Positions 1 to 8,020 of a stretch of DNA of 26,315 nt are shown piece after piece. Position 1 is the first letter of the stretch. Each line of letters starts with the position of its first letter. Both the position numbers and the translations under genes were made by a program. The notes under the pieces are model-generated. The model was not told the DNA's origin and ran no database searches. It saw only the letters and a program-made list of their open reading frames with translations. The stretch covers positions 1 through 26,315 of the forward strand of contig JAWVZH010000025.1 in NCBI GenBank assembly GCA_033722295.1, in the 5' to 3' direction. This DNA comes from JAWVZH01 sp033722295 (GTDB lineage: Bacteria; Bacteroidota; Bacteroidia; Chitinophagales; Saprospiraceae).

Positions 1-2
1 AC

Positions 3-308
3 GAAGTGCTCAGGTATGCTCCTCTTGAAGGGGAAACGGCAAAGGAAAAAATGGGCGACGAATACGACGAGATCATCAAGAGGGACACGGTGGTTTATTA
101 TGATGGGGACACCTTTTATTTTGAGACCAAGGCTTTGATCAAGGCTCTGTGGGCCATTGAAGGATATGACTGGCTGGGGTGGCTGATCTGGATCGTTCCC
201 TACTTTATCAGAGATGCGATCTATCGAATTATCGCCAATAACAGAAAGAAGATCTTCGATACCTGTCCGATGATTCCGAAGGAGCAACGGCATTTGTTTC
301 TTGATTAG
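3..308 (+). CDS. DCC-family (DUF393) thiol-disulfide oxidoreductase-like protein, 3' part
   Basis: The reading frame is open from the window edge, so the true start and the N-terminal DxxC..C motif that names the DCC family lie outside. The visible ~100 residues fit the C-terminal half of DUF393 proteins: an acidic stretch, then RDTVVYYDGDTFYFETKAL, a hydrophobic WLGWLIWIVPYF segment, the conserved RDAIYRIIANNRKKIF block, and a closing CPMIPKEQRHLFLD. Members are small proteins predicted to be redox-related; their substrates are mostly unknown. The stop codon overlaps, on the opposite strand, the stop of a leftover helicase tail. The last 132 bp are repeated almost exactly about 3 kb downstream. 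Family assignment is good; function is only inferred from the family. Confidence 0.8.
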   Translation, partial: EVLRYAPLEGETAKEKMGDEYDEIIKRDTVVYYDGDTFYFETKALIKALWAIEGYDWLGWLIWIVPYFIRDAIYRIIANNRKKIFDTCPMIPKEQRHLFLD

Positions 309-338
309 ACCTCATCGAATAAAGTCCCCGGGCTATAA
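171..338. repeat. Left copy of direct repeat flanking the two-gene island
   Basis: Positions 171-302 match 3166-3297 with three mismatches in 132 bp (at 179, 183 and 276) at a constant offset of 2995. After the DCC stop the match continues without gaps to about 338, but at a clearly lower identity of roughly 70%. The repeat covers the junction of two convergent genes, the DCC-family 3' end and the helicase 3' end. The left copy belongs to the intact DCC gene and carries only a short helicase tail. Confidence 0.9.
305..338 (-). pseudogene. Remnant of the helicase-nuclease 3' end (last ~11 codons)
   Basis: Read on the minus strand, this short stretch encodes SYSPGTLFDEV and a stop, closely resembling the YESPGTLFDQD end of the intact helicase-nuclease at 3300. 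Upstream codons no longer match, so only a tail remains. The stop overlaps the DCC gene stop, as the two stops also do in the intact junction. It is best explained as part of the duplicated junction that flanks the island. Confidence 0.6.
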
Positions 339-446
339 GAGGTGCTGTCCTCTACAGGAGGGGGACAAATGATTTTACCAAGCACGGATGGGAGGCCGGC
401 TGCTTACAGCATCCGAGTTCAGTACAAGCGCACAAGAATAAATTGG

Positions 447-1886
447 TTACCTACTGATCACTACTTTCTTACTATGCACACTACCCTCAATCATAATGGA
501 GAGAATATATACACCTTCGTCCACCTCACTGACATCAATTCTATTATCGTGTAATTCACCCTCTGTAACCAATTGCCCTTCAATCGAACTCAACCAGTAG
601 TCCGTATGACCCCTATGGTTCATCTTTACAATGATGTGATGAGAAGTGGGATTTGGAAAAACACTGACCTTTAATATCGGATGAATATCCATATTGGTGC
701 TCAAGAGATTTCCATCTTGATCTATCATGAAATAAAAGCCTTGTAGAAAGTTATTATTGTTAATATCATACACGCTACCAACTATGATGACGCCTGACGA
801 ATCAATCAGCTCAATATCCTCAGCTATGTAAAAATAATCTCCACCAAAAGACTTGTGCCATAATTCTTGGCCGCGATAATACTTCGTTAAATATATATTG
901 CTTTTTATTTCTGCCTTTCTAGAAATAGCCTGGTAGTCTGGGTTAGTAACGGTAAGTTCAGAGTTGTCATTGAGGATAATACTCTTTATATCCCGCTTGC
1001 CTAATTTTTCTTTATTTGATGCTATAATGACAGTATCTATGATTAGCGAACCATCCTGAAGTCTACAAGTAAAATAAAACTCATCTAGTAAATTAGGCGT
1101 ATCATAAACCGATACAGCACTACCAACCATTTTGTTTCCTCCTCTTTTTAAAAAAACAGGACCCAATATGGATTCCTCATATCCTGTATGCTTATTTTGA
1201 TATCGAACACCAATTAGCTGCAAAACATCTAATGACTTGTCGGTTATGGCCGCTATATGAGTTCTGCCCGTCAATAACAAGCTGTCATTACTCAGTACTG
1301 TTATTGACTTTACCCATCCTAATGCAAATAAATCATTGTTACTCCCACCACGGACGTGCTTCCTTGCACTCAATCTTCCAGTTTTCTGAGCAACAGAGAT
1401 CGGAACAATATAATCTGCCCTTGATATTGATCTATCGAAGATCGACAAGTAAACTATATATTCATTATTGACCAAATTTTGTTTGGTAAAAAAAACCTCA
1501 TCAGCTGAGATATCCAACACCAGCGTATCTAATGCCTTAGAAGTATGCAGAGTAGGATCATATTCTGTTGAAATTAGTACTATTGAATCGGTTGTCAACG
1601 AGTACCACGTTATTATTAGAGAATTATAATCTTTAGAGAAAGCGTTAAGGGGGCACATAGATAATCCATTAGACAGTTCCAGGTCTAGGTTCAGTTTTTG
1701 CACCTGTCCACTCACACTAATGCAATCCAATGCGTCAGATAAGAGAAATATGTACTCTTCTTGCACTAAGCAGTATTTATAATAATAATCGTGACTTTTT
1801 TCAATAGATCTAATTTCTCCATTTTGAGATAAGCCTACAATTGGCATTAGTAGGATGAAAAAGGACAGTAAATAACGCAAGGGCAT
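447..1886 (-). CDS. Secreted protein with T9SS type A C-terminal sorting domain, function unknown
   Basis: The 479-aa product starts at MPLRYLLSFFILLMPIVG, a typical Sec signal peptide ending near LSQ. An ATG 36 bases upstream would add a basic extension and overlap the preceding gene, so the internal Met is preferred. The body has no domain I recognise. It is rich in Ser, Asp, Ile and Tyr and has short beta-strand-like segments and GNKMVGS and GVIIVGSVYD phrases reminiscent of secreted beta-propeller or delta-60-repeat proteins; this is only a hint. The last ~75 residues (VSVFPNPTSHHIIVK... GVYILSIMIEG... KKVVISR) form a type IX secretion sorting domain, so the protein should be exported across the outer membrane. 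It lies 19 bases downstream of the lipoprotein gene and probably shares its transcript. The DNA is visibly AT-richer than the flanking genes, which suggests acquisition. Confidence 0.75.
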   Translation of the reverse strand: MPLRYLLSFFILLMPIVGLSQNGEIRSIEKSHDYYYKYCLVQEEYIFLLSDALDCISVSGQVQKLNLDLELSNGLSMCPLNAFSKDYNSLIITWYSLTTDSIVLISTEYDPTLHTSKALDTLVLDISADEVFFTKQNLVNNEYIVYLSIFDRSISRADYIVPISVAQKTGRLSARKHVRGGSNNDLFALGWVKSITVLSNDSLLLTGRTHIAAITDKSLDVLQLIGVRYQNKHTGYEESILGPVFLKRGGNKMVGSAVSVYDTPNLLDEFYFTCRLQDGSLIIDTVIIASNKEKLGKRDIKSIILNDNSELTVTNPDYQAISRKAEIKSNIYLTKYYRGQELWHKSFGGDYFYIAEDIELIDSSGVIIVGSVYDINNNNFLQGFYFMIDQDGNLLSTNMDIHPILKVSVFPNPTSHHIIVKMNHRGHTDYWLSSIEGQLVTEGELHDNRIDVSEVDEGVYILSIMIEGSVHSKKVVISR

Positions 1887-1905
1887 GAAGAAATATTTAC
1901 CTTTT

Positions 1906-2782
1906 CTAATTTGTAGTCTCAACCACTTTAGCAGCCTTTAAATAATAATACCACCACCATTTATTATCGAAATTTGTGAAATATTTCGCACTATGGAATC
2001 CTACAATATCATATCCTTCTGGCAGATTATTATCAACTATGTCATGAGCTAAGTCGTAGTAATTTTGCATATCAGTTGAAGATAAGCATAATGGATGGTT
2101 CTTTGCAGGACATTGTGATGTTGAATAAAGCCAAAAATCATCATCACTTATTTCTAGAAGTCCAAAACCATCCCACCTATCATAGATGTCATCATTGCAT
2201 TCGGATGAAATGGCAAATTCTCGAATGTCTTTGACATAATCAACATTTTGTGAGATTGAAAAACTTGAGATAAATGCACGACCTACTCTTCCACAACCAC
2301 CACCAGCTGGATCTGCAGTGCCATCGCACCATTCACCAATAGTTAAACTTCCATCATAATTAATTCCCCCATTTGGCCTGATATCTTCTGGAAAATGTGG
2401 AGGAATAGCTGATTCGCCGTTATCAAATATTACTTCGATTAATTGGTTTAGAAAATTTACATCGACAATTTGAGGACTTCTACCCTGTTCTAATATTATT
2501 CCATCTATTTGATCCCGTATATCACTTCGTTCTGTGGAGGAGATGTATCCATTTGTATCCACATCGAAACTGAATGACTCGATCTCTGGTCTTACAACGA
2601 TTCTAAATGTATCAACGTATTCCTGATTTAAGGAATCTTCGAACTCTTTATAATTTGAAGAAGTCCGAAGTTTTAATTCATTGAGTCGATAGTCTTCGAT
2701 TACAGAATCGTTCAATTCTTTTTTTTTGACAGGACATAATGAACATGGATAATAAGCACAGAAGAATAATTAATTGATTCAT
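1906..2782 (-). CDS. Lipoprotein of unknown function, split by a one-base shift at an A9 run
   Basis: On the minus strand an ATG at 2782 opens a clear lipoprotein signal, MNQLIILLCLLSMFIMSC, followed by QKK. The frame then breaks in a run of nine A residues (plus-strand T run 2719-2727). With eight A residues it would continue as QKKELNDSV and on through the 269-codon open frame that ends at 1906, giving a 291-aa lipoprotein. The body frame alone has no ATG near its start, only a TTG at 2715. The mature part has an EF-hand-like loop DVDTNGYISSTE (about residues 73-84 of the repaired protein), several cysteines, and a Trp/Tyr-rich C-terminus; no family is recognised. The shift could be a sequencing error, an inactivating mutation, a phase-variable tract or a site of transcriptional slippage. 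It precedes the T9SS-exported gene in the same orientation. Confidence 0.7.
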
Positions 2783-3156
2783 GATAAGTATTTAAATACT
2801 GAAATGACAATGCGCTTATATTTAATAAGTAAGTTGTTTGCTAAGTTAGAGTTGAATAGAATGTTCCGCAAGTGTCGAAATGTTAAATGTTCAAGGTTTA
2901 AGGATGTAATAGCGAAAACTACACCTATCCAAAAAGAGGTTAGAGTGCTTAAGTGTCTGTTCAAAATGAGAAGCTTGGGCTTTGAGATTACTATATATTG
3001 ATGTATACATTGTCAAGCTTCAGAATATGACATTTGAGGAAGTGAATCGCCCTTTTCCAGGATAGGCAGATTCACCCTTTTCCACAGAAACCTATTTTTT
3101 GAAGATGACTTCATACAAACGTACTCAACTATAAAATTTGATGAATATATGTATAC
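2783..3156. other. AT-rich gap between the island genes and the repeat remnant
   Basis: I find no convincing gene in this stretch. Short open frames on both strands lack recognisable features. It must hold the promoter of the lipoprotein at 2782, but I see no clear TAnnTTTG box. Two imperfect 16-bp direct repeats, GAATCGCCCTTTTCCA at 3044 and GATTCACCCTTTTCCA at 3069, lie 25 bp apart, and a 10-bp palindrome ATGTATACAT sits at 3001-3010. The meaning of both is unknown. Confidence 0.5.
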
Positions 3157-3303
3157 GAGTACAATTGGCTGGGATGGTTGATCTGGATCGTTCCCTACTT
3201 TATCAGAGATGCGATCTATCGAATTATCGCCAATAACAGAAAGAAGATCTTCGATACCTGTCCGATGATCCCGAAGGAGCAACGGCATTTGTTTCTTTCC
3301 TAA
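3157..3303 (+). pseudogene. 3' remnant of a DCC-family (DUF393) gene
   Basis: This is a headless copy of the DCC gene end. From EYNWLGWLIWIVPYF through the RDAIYRIIANNRKK block to CPMIPKEQRHLFLS and a stop, it matches the last ~45 residues of the gene at the left window edge. A stop in frame at 3142-3144 and the lack of upstream homology show that the rest of the gene is absent. The terminal stop overlaps the stop of the convergent helicase gene. It marks the right boundary of the inserted or duplicated segment. Confidence 0.75.
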
Positions 3304-3333
3304 TCCTGATCGAACAATGTCCCCGGACTTTCA
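3166..3333. repeat. Right copy of direct repeat flanking the two-gene island
   Basis: This is the partner of 171-338 with the same spacing throughout (2995). Here the helicase side is intact and the DCC side is truncated, the mirror image of the left copy. The near-identity stops at the DCC stop codon and falls to roughly 70% over the helicase tail, so the two halves of the repeat have different histories or constraints. Confidence 0.9.
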
Positions 3334-6300
3334 TACGTTATGTCGCCCGGATCATATTCTGCTTCATCAGATCTTGTGCCCGCCATATCCAGCTCGTTGT
3401 ACTTTACAAAATTGCACCAGGCGCAGTCCTCTTCATTGCACCCTTTCTCAAATCGGTGCTTTTGAATGGCGGCATATGAATTGACGATCTGGTCCCTGAC
3501 CATATCCACATCCTCCTGATCTATGGGAATGGTCCTGAATTGGAATTTTCCTGACCTGTCGTCAGGCTGTACAAAATCAAATGTACCTTTGTCGAATATC
3601 CAGTTGTTCTTCGGATCGCTCTCGAGAAGTATGCGATAATAGACGATCTGGCGCCAGTAATCGCCGCCATTGGGTTCCTTATCATCAGGGGATTTCATCT
3701 TCCTGGTCGCATTGGAATACTTGCCGGTTTTGAAGTCGATGACATGCACATGATCTTTTTTAATTTCCAATTTGTCCAATCGACCTTTGATCGGAACATC
3801 TTCGCATACGGCCTGGCTGATATTGTATTCCATGATGAAATCATCTGTGGCTTTCCAGCGTTCGATGTATTCCCTGTAATATTCCGGCAGAAACTGATGT
3901 CCGAAGGCCTGCCTGTCCTCATATTCCTTTTGGGTAAAATGAGAATGATAGATCGACATCTGGCTGTCGAAGATATCGAGAAGATCCTCTGCAGAACCGA
4001 ATTGGCCATTGTTCCGCTTGGCCTGGTTGTGGAAGAGTTCGAGCGTGGAGTGTACGACATTGCCAAATCCTGTATGTACTGTTCTTGCGGATGGTACCCG
4101 TAGTATATTCTCGAAATAAAAGCTGACCGGGCACTGAAGATATTTATTCAGCGCGGTCACACTCAATTTGAATTTCTCCAAAACCTTGTCCACCTCGTCA
4201 TGATCGATAAAAGAAAATTCAGATTCGGTTTTATTCAGTAATTGCGCCAGGCTGTATTCCAGCATTTCATCATCGGACAAATTCTGGATATTCTCGGGAT
4301 CGTAATCGATGACCTCGGCTTCCTGCATTTCTGTGATGAAGCGCGATTTCTGCAGCGCCTTTTCTTCCGGTGTCTGGAGTGAGTAGGAAATGTTGAGTTC
4401 TTCCTCGGCGCGTGTCATGGCGACATAAAAAAGACGGCGTTCATCCTCCAGGGTGTTTTCCTCGGATTTCGAATAAACGGTTGGAGGTATGGTATACGTT
4501 GAATTTCTTCTTGTTTTACCTTCCCATTTTTTACTTATGGCATTGATGATATAAACTCTTTTGAATTCCAGGCCTTTAGATGAATGTGCGGTAACAAAAT
4601 GGACACCTCTCGCATTGTAGAGTACCCGGTGGATCGGCAGGCTTATGTTGTATTTTTTCATTTTGGACACCGTGTCCATCAGATCGCTGAGTCGCATAAA
4701 AGGCATGCGCCGGCTTTCTTCCTTGACAAAATCGAACAACGTACTCAATAATTGCATTTTCCATGCCTTGTCCCGGGACTGCAGCAGGTGACCCAGGATA
4801 CCCCCGTAATTGAGGATCTTCTCGAGGATGACCTGGACGGTTTCATTGAAGCTGTCCTTGATCCAGCGATTGACGTTGTCACGAAACCGTTTTATGGAAT
4901 TGAGGTCGGCAAATCCGATCTTTTCCAGTTCGCCATCATCGTTGAGGACTTCTCGCCATTTAAGTCTTTGACCATGAGATCGGTCGTAACTGCAGTAGGT
5001 CGCGAGCCTGGCAATATCATGCGGATGGATGTCAAAATATTTGAAATGCATGATCTTGGGCAGGAGGTGTTCAGCCTTGTAAGGCGTCAGTGATTCGTCA
5101 GAAATGTATTGGCAGATGTCCAGGATCTGATCGATCCAGGGAACCTCCAGCACGTTGAATTTCCTTTTGAGGTTGAGAGGGATTCCTTTTTGTTCAAGGG
5201 CCTTGATTATGTTCTCCACATCCTTGTGGTTTCGGTAGATGACCGCCATTTCAGACAGGTCTCTGCCGGCTTCTTGGGCTTCGACGATCTGCTGGATGAT
5301 GAAGGCTTTTTCGTGTTCTGTGTTATAGAAGGCTCTCACCTTCGGATGACTACCGTGGTGGCTGTAACTCTGTGACTGGAGTGTTTTGGTCAGATGCGGA
5401 AACTGGGCTTCCAGCCGCTCTTCCCCATGGAGGATCAGTTGACGCGAAGCATCGAGAATAGCTTGTGTGGAACGATAATTATCAGTGAGGACTACCTCGG
5501 TAAGGTGCTGGTCGTAACGTTCTTTAAACGCCATGATGTTCTCCATATTGGCGCCCTGAAACCGGAAGATGGACTGGTCATCATCGCCGACGACGAATAC
5601 ATTGGGTGCCTCCCAGTAGTCGCAGAGTGTGTAGAGCAGATCGTTCTGGGCACCGTTCGTATCCTGGTATTCGTCCACGAGGAAGTACTGGAATTTCTCC
5701 TGGTAATCGAGGAGGAGGTCCGGGTGTGATTTGAAGGCTTCGAGCACCCAGAGGATCATGTCATGGAAGTCATAGCGCTTCATTTCTTTGAGCCGGTTGT
5801 TGTAGTCGTGGAAAAGGAGGGCGGCCGCTTTGAATTTTTCGATCTTCTCGACCTCCTTGTTGTAATCCTTTTCCTTGAGATCTCCCTTTTTATAGCCCAA
5901 CTTTTCTGATGTATTCTTATACCTGAAGCGATCATCAAACTTCAATTCCTCGAGATACTGGTTTGCTCTCTTTATGAGATATTCCGGTGTCCAGTTCTCC
6001 TTTTTCATCAGTTCAAATAGGCTTTTCAGCCTTCCTCTTTCGAAATAGGTGTCACCGGTCAGTCTTTTGAGGATGTGGTCATTGGGCAGGTCGTCGATCA
6101 GGTTCTCATAGATCTCCACCTCTTCGAGTTCATTGACCACCTGAAGTTCACGGATACCGCCGAAGTATCTCAAGTTATCCTGGATGACATCGTTGCAAAA
6201 GGCGTGGAAGGTGTAGATGTTGATGTTGTAAGCAGTAGGTCCGATGAACTGGATCAATCGATCCCGCATGGCGATGGTACCTGCCTCGGTATAGGTCAGG

Positions 6301-6488
6301 CAGAGGATATTCTGGGGCTGGGCGTCTGTTTTCTTGAGGATGTTGCCGATCCGTGCAGCGATGACCTGAGTCTTTCCCGTGCCGGGTCCGGCGATGACCA
6401 TCACGGGTCCTTCCAGCGTGTCAACAGCCTTCTTTTGGTTCTCATTGAGCCTGTTGATCGCCTGATTGAAGATCTCGTTGTAGTTCAT
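3300..6488 (-). CDS. UvrD/PcrA-type ATP-dependent helicase fused to a RecB-like PD-(D/E)XK nuclease
   Basis: The 1062-aa protein is a superfamily 1A helicase with a C-terminal nuclease. Start MNYNEIFNQAINRLNENQKKA is chosen over an ATG 23 codons upstream because homology to UvrD begins here. Helicase motifs: Walker A GPGTGKT (34-40), Walker B LVDEYQDT, GDDDQSIFRFQG, TDNYRST, TAHSSKGLEF and VAMTRAEEEL. The nuclease shows GRLDKLEI (D905) and IDFKTGK (D918, K920), with Cys786 and Cys1017, 1022 and 1025 (Cx4Cx2C) placed like the 4Fe-4S ligands of AddB-type nucleases. This layout resembles the mycobacterial AdnA/AdnB subunits, which unwind and resect double-strand breaks; a role in recombinational repair is inferred. 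No partner subunit is in view. The gene converges on the DCC remnant with overlapping stops. Confidence 0.9.
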   Translation of the reverse strand: MNYNEIFNQAINRLNENQKKAVDTLEGPVMVIAGPGTGKTQVIAARIGNILKKTDAQPQNILCLTYTEAGTIAMRDRLIQFIGPTAYNINIYTFHAFCNDVIQDNLRYFGGIRELQVVNELEEVEIYENLIDDLPNDHILKRLTGDTYFERGRLKSLFELMKKENWTPEYLIKRANQYLEELKFDDRFRYKNTSEKLGYKKGDLKEKDYNKEVEKIEKFKAAALLFHDYNNRLKEMKRYDFHDMILWVLEAFKSHPDLLLDYQEKFQYFLVDEYQDTNGAQNDLLYTLCDYWEAPNVFVVGDDDQSIFRFQGANMENIMAFKERYDQHLTEVVLTDNYRSTQAILDASRQLILHGEERLEAQFPHLTKTLQSQSYSHHGSHPKVRAFYNTEHEKAFIIQQIVEAQEAGRDLSEMAVIYRNHKDVENIIKALEQKGIPLNLKRKFNVLEVPWIDQILDICQYISDESLTPYKAEHLLPKIMHFKYFDIHPHDIARLATYCSYDRSHGQRLKWREVLNDDGELEKIGFADLNSIKRFRDNVNRWIKDSFNETVQVILEKILNYGGILGHLLQSRDKAWKMQLLSTLFDFVKEESRRMPFMRLSDLMDTVSKMKKYNISLPIHRVLYNARGVHFVTAHSSKGLEFKRVYIINAISKKWEGKTRRNSTYTIPPTVYSKSEENTLEDERRLFYVAMTRAEEELNISYSLQTPEEKALQKSRFITEMQEAEVIDYDPENIQNLSDDEMLEYSLAQLLNKTESEFSFIDHDEVDKVLEKFKLSVTALNKYLQCPVSFYFENILRVPSARTVHTGFGNVVHSTLELFHNQAKRNNGQFGSAEDLLDIFDSQMSIYHSHFTQKEYEDRQAFGHQFLPEYYREYIERWKATDDFIMEYNISQAVCEDVPIKGRLDKLEIKKDHVHVIDFKTGKYSNATRKMKSPDDKEPNGGDYWRQIVYYRILLESDPKNNWIFDKGTFDFVQPDDRSGKFQFRTIPIDQEDVDMVRDQIVNSYAAIQKHRFEKGCNEEDCAWCNFVKYNELDMAGTRSDEAEYDPGDITYESPGTLFDQD

Positions 6489-6524
6489 ATGGTAAAGATA
6501 GAATATACGAGGGTGACTTTTTAA

Positions 6525-6690
6525 TGGCTTCTGGCTACTTGCCCCGAAGTCAAACAAATTGTGTACTTCGGGGCTGGCCCCTGGCTACTGGCTATAGGTG
6601 TCGGTATTAGGTATTGGGAGATATGAAATATGAGATATGAAATGGCCTTTAGCTTCTGGCTGCTGGCTGCAGCTTTTTGTCTTTGCCAGA
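6525..6690. repeat. Heptad-periodic intergenic repeat block with changing 7-mer
   Basis: Much of the gap between the helicase gene and the permease gene repeats with period 7. TGGCTTC/TGGCTAC begins at 6525, and TGGCTAC recurs at 6582. From there a single 7-base register runs to about 6672 while the word changes: GGTATTA at 6603, TGAAATA at 6624, GCTTCTG at 6652, GCTGCTG at 6659. A short period-8 stretch (CCAGATTA/CCAGATTT) follows at about 6686. No open frame or known mobile element explains it. Confidence 0.75.
6542..6573. other. Perfect 9-bp inverted repeat (hairpin)
   Basis: CCCCGAAGT at 6542-6550 pairs with ACTTCGGGG at 6565-6573 around a 14-base loop. It interrupts the heptad block upstream of the helicase start. 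It has no T tract on either side, so it is not a typical intrinsic terminator. Confidence 0.55.
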
Positions 6691-6726
6691 TTACCAGATT
6701 TCCAGCTTCCTCCCCCGCCTTCGGCA

Positions 6727-6743
6727 CCCCCTCCATGAGGGGG
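6727..6743. other. GC-rich hairpin CCCCCTC-CAT-GAGGGGG
   Basis: A perfect 7-bp stem with a 3-base loop is followed on the plus strand by ACAATTTTTTT. It looks like a terminator on the plus strand, but no plus-strand gene precedes it. On the minus strand it lies just after the permease stop without a T tract. A similar GGAGGGGGACAA phrase occurs near 355-367, so it may belong to a dispersed intergenic element. Confidence 0.45.
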
Positions 6744-6777
6744 ACAATTTTTTTCATTCGTAAAAGCCAACACGCCA

Positions 6778-7545
6778 TCAAAACGACACCAACTCCATCA
6801 ATTCATAGAAATAGACCAACGCACCCACGATAATGAAGATAAGCAGATAGTACGCTACCTTCTCCATCCACTGGAATCTGGCGGCGTAATTGGCGGTGAT
6901 CCATCCACCTGCTGCCTGGCCGATGGCGATAATGCCACCCAGCTTCCAGTCGATCAGTCCGTGATACTGAAAAATAAGCAAGACTAGAACCGTGTACACA
7001 CCTACCACGATCAATTTGATCGCATTGGCCGGTGTGATATGATAGTGAGACAGCAGGACCAGGGTGGCCAGGAAAAAGATGCCCATTCCCATTTGGATGA
7101 AGCCGCCATAAAAGCCCAGTGCGATATATATCAGGTATTTCAGCCATTTCGGTATCCGGGTTTTGAATAGTTCGGGTTGAAGCCATCGCTTGGGTTTTAG
7201 CAATATGACCACCAACAGGAGCACAAGAAGAGCTCCGAAAATATCCATGAATCCCTCATTGCTTATGGTGATCGCGAAATAAACGCCAATGAGCGCGCCC
7301 AGAACAAAAGGCCACAGTATAGGTCGCACCTCCTTCATGTCCAGGATGCCTTTTCTTTTGAATTCCCAACTTGAGGTAAGCGTTTGTGCCAGCACACCGA
7401 TACGATTGGAGCCATTGGCCACATTGGCAGGCAGCCCGAGAATCTCGGTCAGAATGGTCAGGGTGATGGCCGACCCGTTGCCGGCAAGAGTGTTGATGAT
7501 GCCAGCGATAAAACCACCAGCTATGGCGATCCCATACTCAATCAC
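6778..7545 (-). CDS. TauE/SafE-family membrane permease (probable anion exporter)
   Basis: This 255-aa protein is almost entirely hydrophobic, with seven to eight predicted membrane helices. It has the family's N-terminal signature: a first helix GGFIAGIINTLAGNGSAITL, then LGLPANVANGSNRIGVLAQ, a conserved GxxNxxxGxGS-type turn. Proteins of this family move sulfite, sulfoacetate or other small organic or inorganic anions across the inner membrane; the substrate here cannot be read from sequence. Its start overlaps the end of the epimerase gene by 8 bp in the same direction, so the two are surely co-transcribed and perhaps translationally coupled. The pairing does not by itself prove a shared pathway. 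Confidence 0.85.
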   Translation of the reverse strand: MIEYGIAIAGGFIAGIINTLAGNGSAITLTILTEILGLPANVANGSNRIGVLAQTLTSSWEFKRKGILDMKEVRPILWPFVLGALIGVYFAITISNEGFMDIFGALLVLLLVVILLKPKRWLQPELFKTRIPKWLKYLIYIALGFYGGFIQMGMGIFFLATLVLLSHYHITPANAIKLIVVGVYTVLVLLIFQYHGLIDWKLGGIIAIGQAAGGWITANYAARFQWMEKVAYYLLIFIIVGALVYFYELMELVSF

Positions 7546-7954
7546 CGTCCTCGATCATCTTGGGGTCTGCACAAAGTTCGGTAAGCACACCATCCGTGCT
7601 CTTGGGATGTACAAAAGCCACCCATTTTCCGAGGGCTCCTTTTCTTGGCGTCTTGTCTATCAATCTGAAACCGTCTCTCTCAAGGCGATCGAGCTCTTCC
7701 TGGATATTGTCTACTTTATACGCCACGTGATGTACTCCCTGACCTCGTTTCTCGAGAAACTTGTAGATCGGACCACTGTCTTCCAGAGGCTCCAACAATT
7801 CGAGTTTCTGGTCTCCGAGTTGGATGAAACCAACCTTTACTCCCTGATCAGGGATCTCTTCATAATGATAACAGGTATGTCCCAGCAAGCGCTGGTACAT
7901 TTTCTCAGATTCAGAGATCGAGAAGGTCGCTATTCCGAGATGATCGATTTTCAT
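7538..7954 (-). CDS. mce: Methylmalonyl-CoA epimerase
   Basis: The 138-aa product is a vicinal-oxygen-chelate (glyoxalase-fold) protein of normal epimerase length. It opens with MKIDHLGIA, carrying the first metal-ligand His, followed by a conserved LELLEP segment, GVHHVAYKV (second His) and GVLTELC with the closing Glu ligand. The enzyme interconverts (S)- and (R)-methylmalonyl-CoA, linking propionyl-CoA metabolism to succinyl-CoA through methylmalonyl-CoA mutase. It is the first gene of a two-gene unit with the downstream permease. The mutase genes are not in the window. It is divergent from the lipoprotein at 8021, leaving a 66-bp shared promoter region. Confidence 0.93.
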   Translation of the reverse strand: MKIDHLGIATFSISESEKMYQRLLGHTCYHYEEIPDQGVKVGFIQLGDQKLELLEPLEDSGPIYKFLEKRGQGVHHVAYKVDNIQEELDRLERDGFRLIDKTPRKGALGKWVAFVHPKSTDGVLTELCADPKMIEDGD

Positions 7955-7996
7955 GCGTCAAATTTAGATAATCTCTGATGCAAGGTTAAACTTCTC

Positions 7997-8004
7997 TACC
8001 TTTG
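7997..8004 (+). promoter_or_regulatory. Candidate -7 box TACCTTTG for the lipoprotein at 8021
   Basis: TACCTTTG matches the Bacteroidota TAnnTTTG -7 element and sits 16 bp before the ATG. I do not see a good TTTG at the -33 position, so the call is based on one box only. Confidence 0.4.
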
Positions 8005-8020
8005 CAAAAAAATATAGACA

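Noticed and set aside
447..2782. Toxin-immunity or toxin-antitoxin pair
   Set aside because: The order of a lipoprotein and an exported protein is suggestive, but neither shows a toxin domain or known immunity fold.
2774..3001. 75-codon plus-strand frame in the AT-rich gap
   Set aside because: It overlaps the start of the lipoprotein signal peptide and promoter region on the other strand and shows no domain or signal.
3300..6488. Cas4-like or phage-defence nuclease interpretation of the helicase C-terminus
   Set aside because: The Fe-S cysteines and DFKTGK motif are also standard in AddB/AdnAB-type repair enzymes, and no defence genes are adjacent.
6727..6752. Intrinsic terminator (hairpin followed by T run) on the plus strand
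   Set aside because: No plus-strand gene lies upstream, so it is listed as a hairpin of unknown role instead.
7289..7978. Plus-strand open frame of 229 codons over the permease and epimerase genes
   Set aside because: It is antisense to two clearly recognised genes and has no recognisable domain.
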